Assembly (NCBI GenBank): GCA_050292445.1
Contig: JBNKLQ010000349.1
Location: 1-5,663 of the forward strand
Direction of reading: 5' to 3'
Source of the DNA: Leptofilum sp050292445
GTDB taxonomy: Bacteria; Chloroflexota; Anaerolineae; Promineifilales; Promineifilaceae
DNA length: 5,663 nt
The translations under genes and the position numbers were made by a program. Under the pieces are notes generated by a model. That model did no database searches, was not told the origin of the DNA, and worked only from the letters and a program-made list of their open reading frames with translations. Shown here piece after piece: positions 4,781 to 5,663 of this stretch. Position 1 is the first letter of the stretch. The number at the start of each line of letters is the position of its first letter.

Positions 4781-5663
4781 ATGGAAATGAACCGACTCAA
4801 GCAAACATTCCAGCGCATTGACCCCGGCTATTTGGTCGTTTTGGCGATCTGCCTGCTGGCGCTGTGGCCGTTCATTGGCCGGGCCAGTCTGCCGCAGCAG
4901 ACCGATGCTGAGCTGCATATTTTTCGCCTGGCGGAGCTGAGCTTTTTGGTGCGCGGCGGCGAATGTTATCCGCGTTGGGCACCCAACTTTTATCACTGCT
5001 ACGGCTACCCCATCTTCAATTACTACGCACCGCTAAGTTATTACGTCGGCCTGGTTTTTGAGCTGCTGCCCGGATTGGACGCTGTGGCCGGGGTGAAGGC
5101 AGTGTTTGTGCTGGGGCTGTTGGGGGCTGGCTTTGGGATGTACGGCTTTGTGCGCGACAATTGGGGACGCCCGTCTGGTTATCTGGCAGCGGCGGTGTAC
5201 GTGTACGCGCCCTATGTGCAGTATGTGGACCCCATTGCCCGGGGTGCGCTGGCCGAAGCATTTAGCCTGGGCGTGTTCCCGTTGGCACTATGGGCACTGG
5301 ATAAGCTGCGGCGGCAGCCAACCTGGGGTCGATGGGCAACGGCCGTTTTCCTCGTTGCGGCTGTTATTTTGAGCCATAACCTGATGGCCCTGCTCTTTTT
5401 TGGCCTGCTGGCGGCCTGGGTGCTGTGGCAAACCATTGTCCGGCAGGATGATTCTGTTGGGCTGCGCTGGCTGTGGGCGGCACTGGGGCTGGGCTTGGGC
5501 ACGGCCGCTTTCTTCTGGCTGCCCGTTCTGCTGGAGCGCAACGCCGTCAACCTGAACACCCTCATCGGAGCGGGTGACAATTATGATTTTCGCACTCATT
5601 TTCTGAGTTGGGGCGAGATGCTGGCCCCAACGCTGCGGCTCGATTGGGGCGCAACGGAGCCAG
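4781..5663 (+). CDS. PTPS_related-family multi-pass membrane protein, GT-C-like (N-terminal part)
   Basis: The open frame runs off the window after 294 codons. It begins with a short cytoplasmic segment and a first membrane helix (residues 17-33). A loop with conserved-looking DAELHIFRLAEL (42-53) and RGGECYPRWAPNFYHCYGYPIFNYYAPLSYY (58-88) follows, then further helices near 103-124, 185-198, 201-220 and 229-250. The YPRW...YGYP.F.YYAPLSYY signature and the later DPIARGALAEAF (150-161) and SHNLMALLF (198-206) match my recollection of the bacterial family called 6-pyruvoyl-tetrahydropterin synthase-related membrane protein. Despite the name, it resembles GT-C glycosyltransferases that use lipid-phosphate sugars; Asp42 and Glu44 sit where GT-C enzymes have their first-loop acidic residues. 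Three in-frame ATGs compete (4769, 4781, 4787). 4781 is preferred because GGGA (4765-4768) lies 12 nt upstream and 4769 lies inside the repeat. Confidence 0.88.
   Translation, partial: MEMNRLKQTFQRIDPGYLVVLAICLLALWPFIGRASLPQQTDAELHIFRLAELSFLVRGGECYPRWAPNFYHCYGYPIFNYYAPLSYYVGLVFELLPGLDAVAGVKAVFVLGLLGAGFGMYGFVRDNWGRPSGYLAAAVYVYAPYVQYVDPIARGALAEAFSLGVFPLALWALDKLRRQPTWGRWATAVFLVAAVILSHNLMALLFFGLLAAWVLWQTIVRQDDSVGLRWLWAALGLGLGTAAFFWLPVLLERNAVNLNTLIGAGDNYDFRTHFLSWGEMLAPTLRLDWGATEP

Larger units (their letters stand above)
345..5346. repeat. Ten dispersed copies of the palindrome ACGGCCGT
   Basis: Exact copies start at 345, 963, 2884, 3339, 3432, 3771, 4155, 4219, 4624 and 5339. Uniform base composition predicts about 0.1 copies in a window this long. 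Nine copies are in genes, in all three codon phases: GAC/TAC/AAC-GGC-CGT (four), xxA-CGG-CCG-T (two) and ACG-GCC-GT (three). The tenth is 5 bp after the SDR stop codon. The CGGCCG core occurs 13 times, and ten of these have the A...T flanks. Seven of the ten copies have an additional A in front. This resembles HIP1 in cyanobacteria in behaviour, not in sequence. Confidence 0.85.

Noticed and set aside
4520..4996. Minus-strand open frame of 158 codons containing a RAGGNP...IPAFAGMT string
   Set aside because: That string is the translation of the dispersed palindromic repeat at 4707-4773, and the rest is antisense to two real genes.

Overview
The window is a 5.66 kb stretch of bacterial chromosome with every supported gene on the + strand. 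Base composition is moderately GC-rich. The protein repertoire, the abundant short palindromic intergenic repeats and a very over-represented 8-bp palindrome (ACGGCCGT) suggest a member of the Chloroflexota, perhaps the Anaerolineae/Caldilineae side. That placement is inference from gene content and style; no rRNA or other marker gene is present to confirm it.

Layout: (1) bases 1-86, the last 27 codons of a gene whose tail resembles sulfatase/phosphodiesterase-type proteins. (2) 164-1066, a family 2 glycosyltransferase behind a candidate extended -10 promoter. (3) 1198-2304, a radical SAM enzyme with a C-terminal cysteine set resembling a SPASM/Twitch auxiliary cluster domain. (4) 2426-2713, a 95-residue protein with a five-cysteine C-terminal half and no assigned function. 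(5) 2792-3766, an extended-SDR NAD(P)-dependent sugar epimerase/dehydratase-like protein. (6) 3922-4683, a Rossmann-like protein, probably a divergent class I SAM methyltransferase. (7) 4781 to the window edge, the N-terminal 294 codons of a multi-pass membrane protein of the PTPS_related (GT-C-like) family.

Together the genes look like a cell-envelope glycan or glycolipid assembly and modification locus. A cytoplasmic GT2 transfers sugar, an SDR and a radical SAM enzyme could modify the sugar or lipid precursor, a methyltransferase-like protein could decorate it, and a GT-C membrane protein could act on a lipid-linked sugar at the outer face. The substrate cannot be read from the sequence.

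The gaps between genes are 77-155 bp. Each of the five gaps downstream of the glycosyltransferase holds a palindromic repeat of a different sequence family (1097-1143, 2336-2408, 2720-2780, 3825-3903, 4707-4773). A degenerate heptamer repeat (4668-4688) forms the end of the sixth gene. Superimposed on coding and non-coding DNA are ten exact copies of ACGGCCGT, read in all three codon phases. This looks like a HIP1-style highly iterated palindrome maintained at the DNA level, and it is the most unusual signal here. I saw no tRNA, rRNA, CRISPR array, transposase gene or prophage gene.
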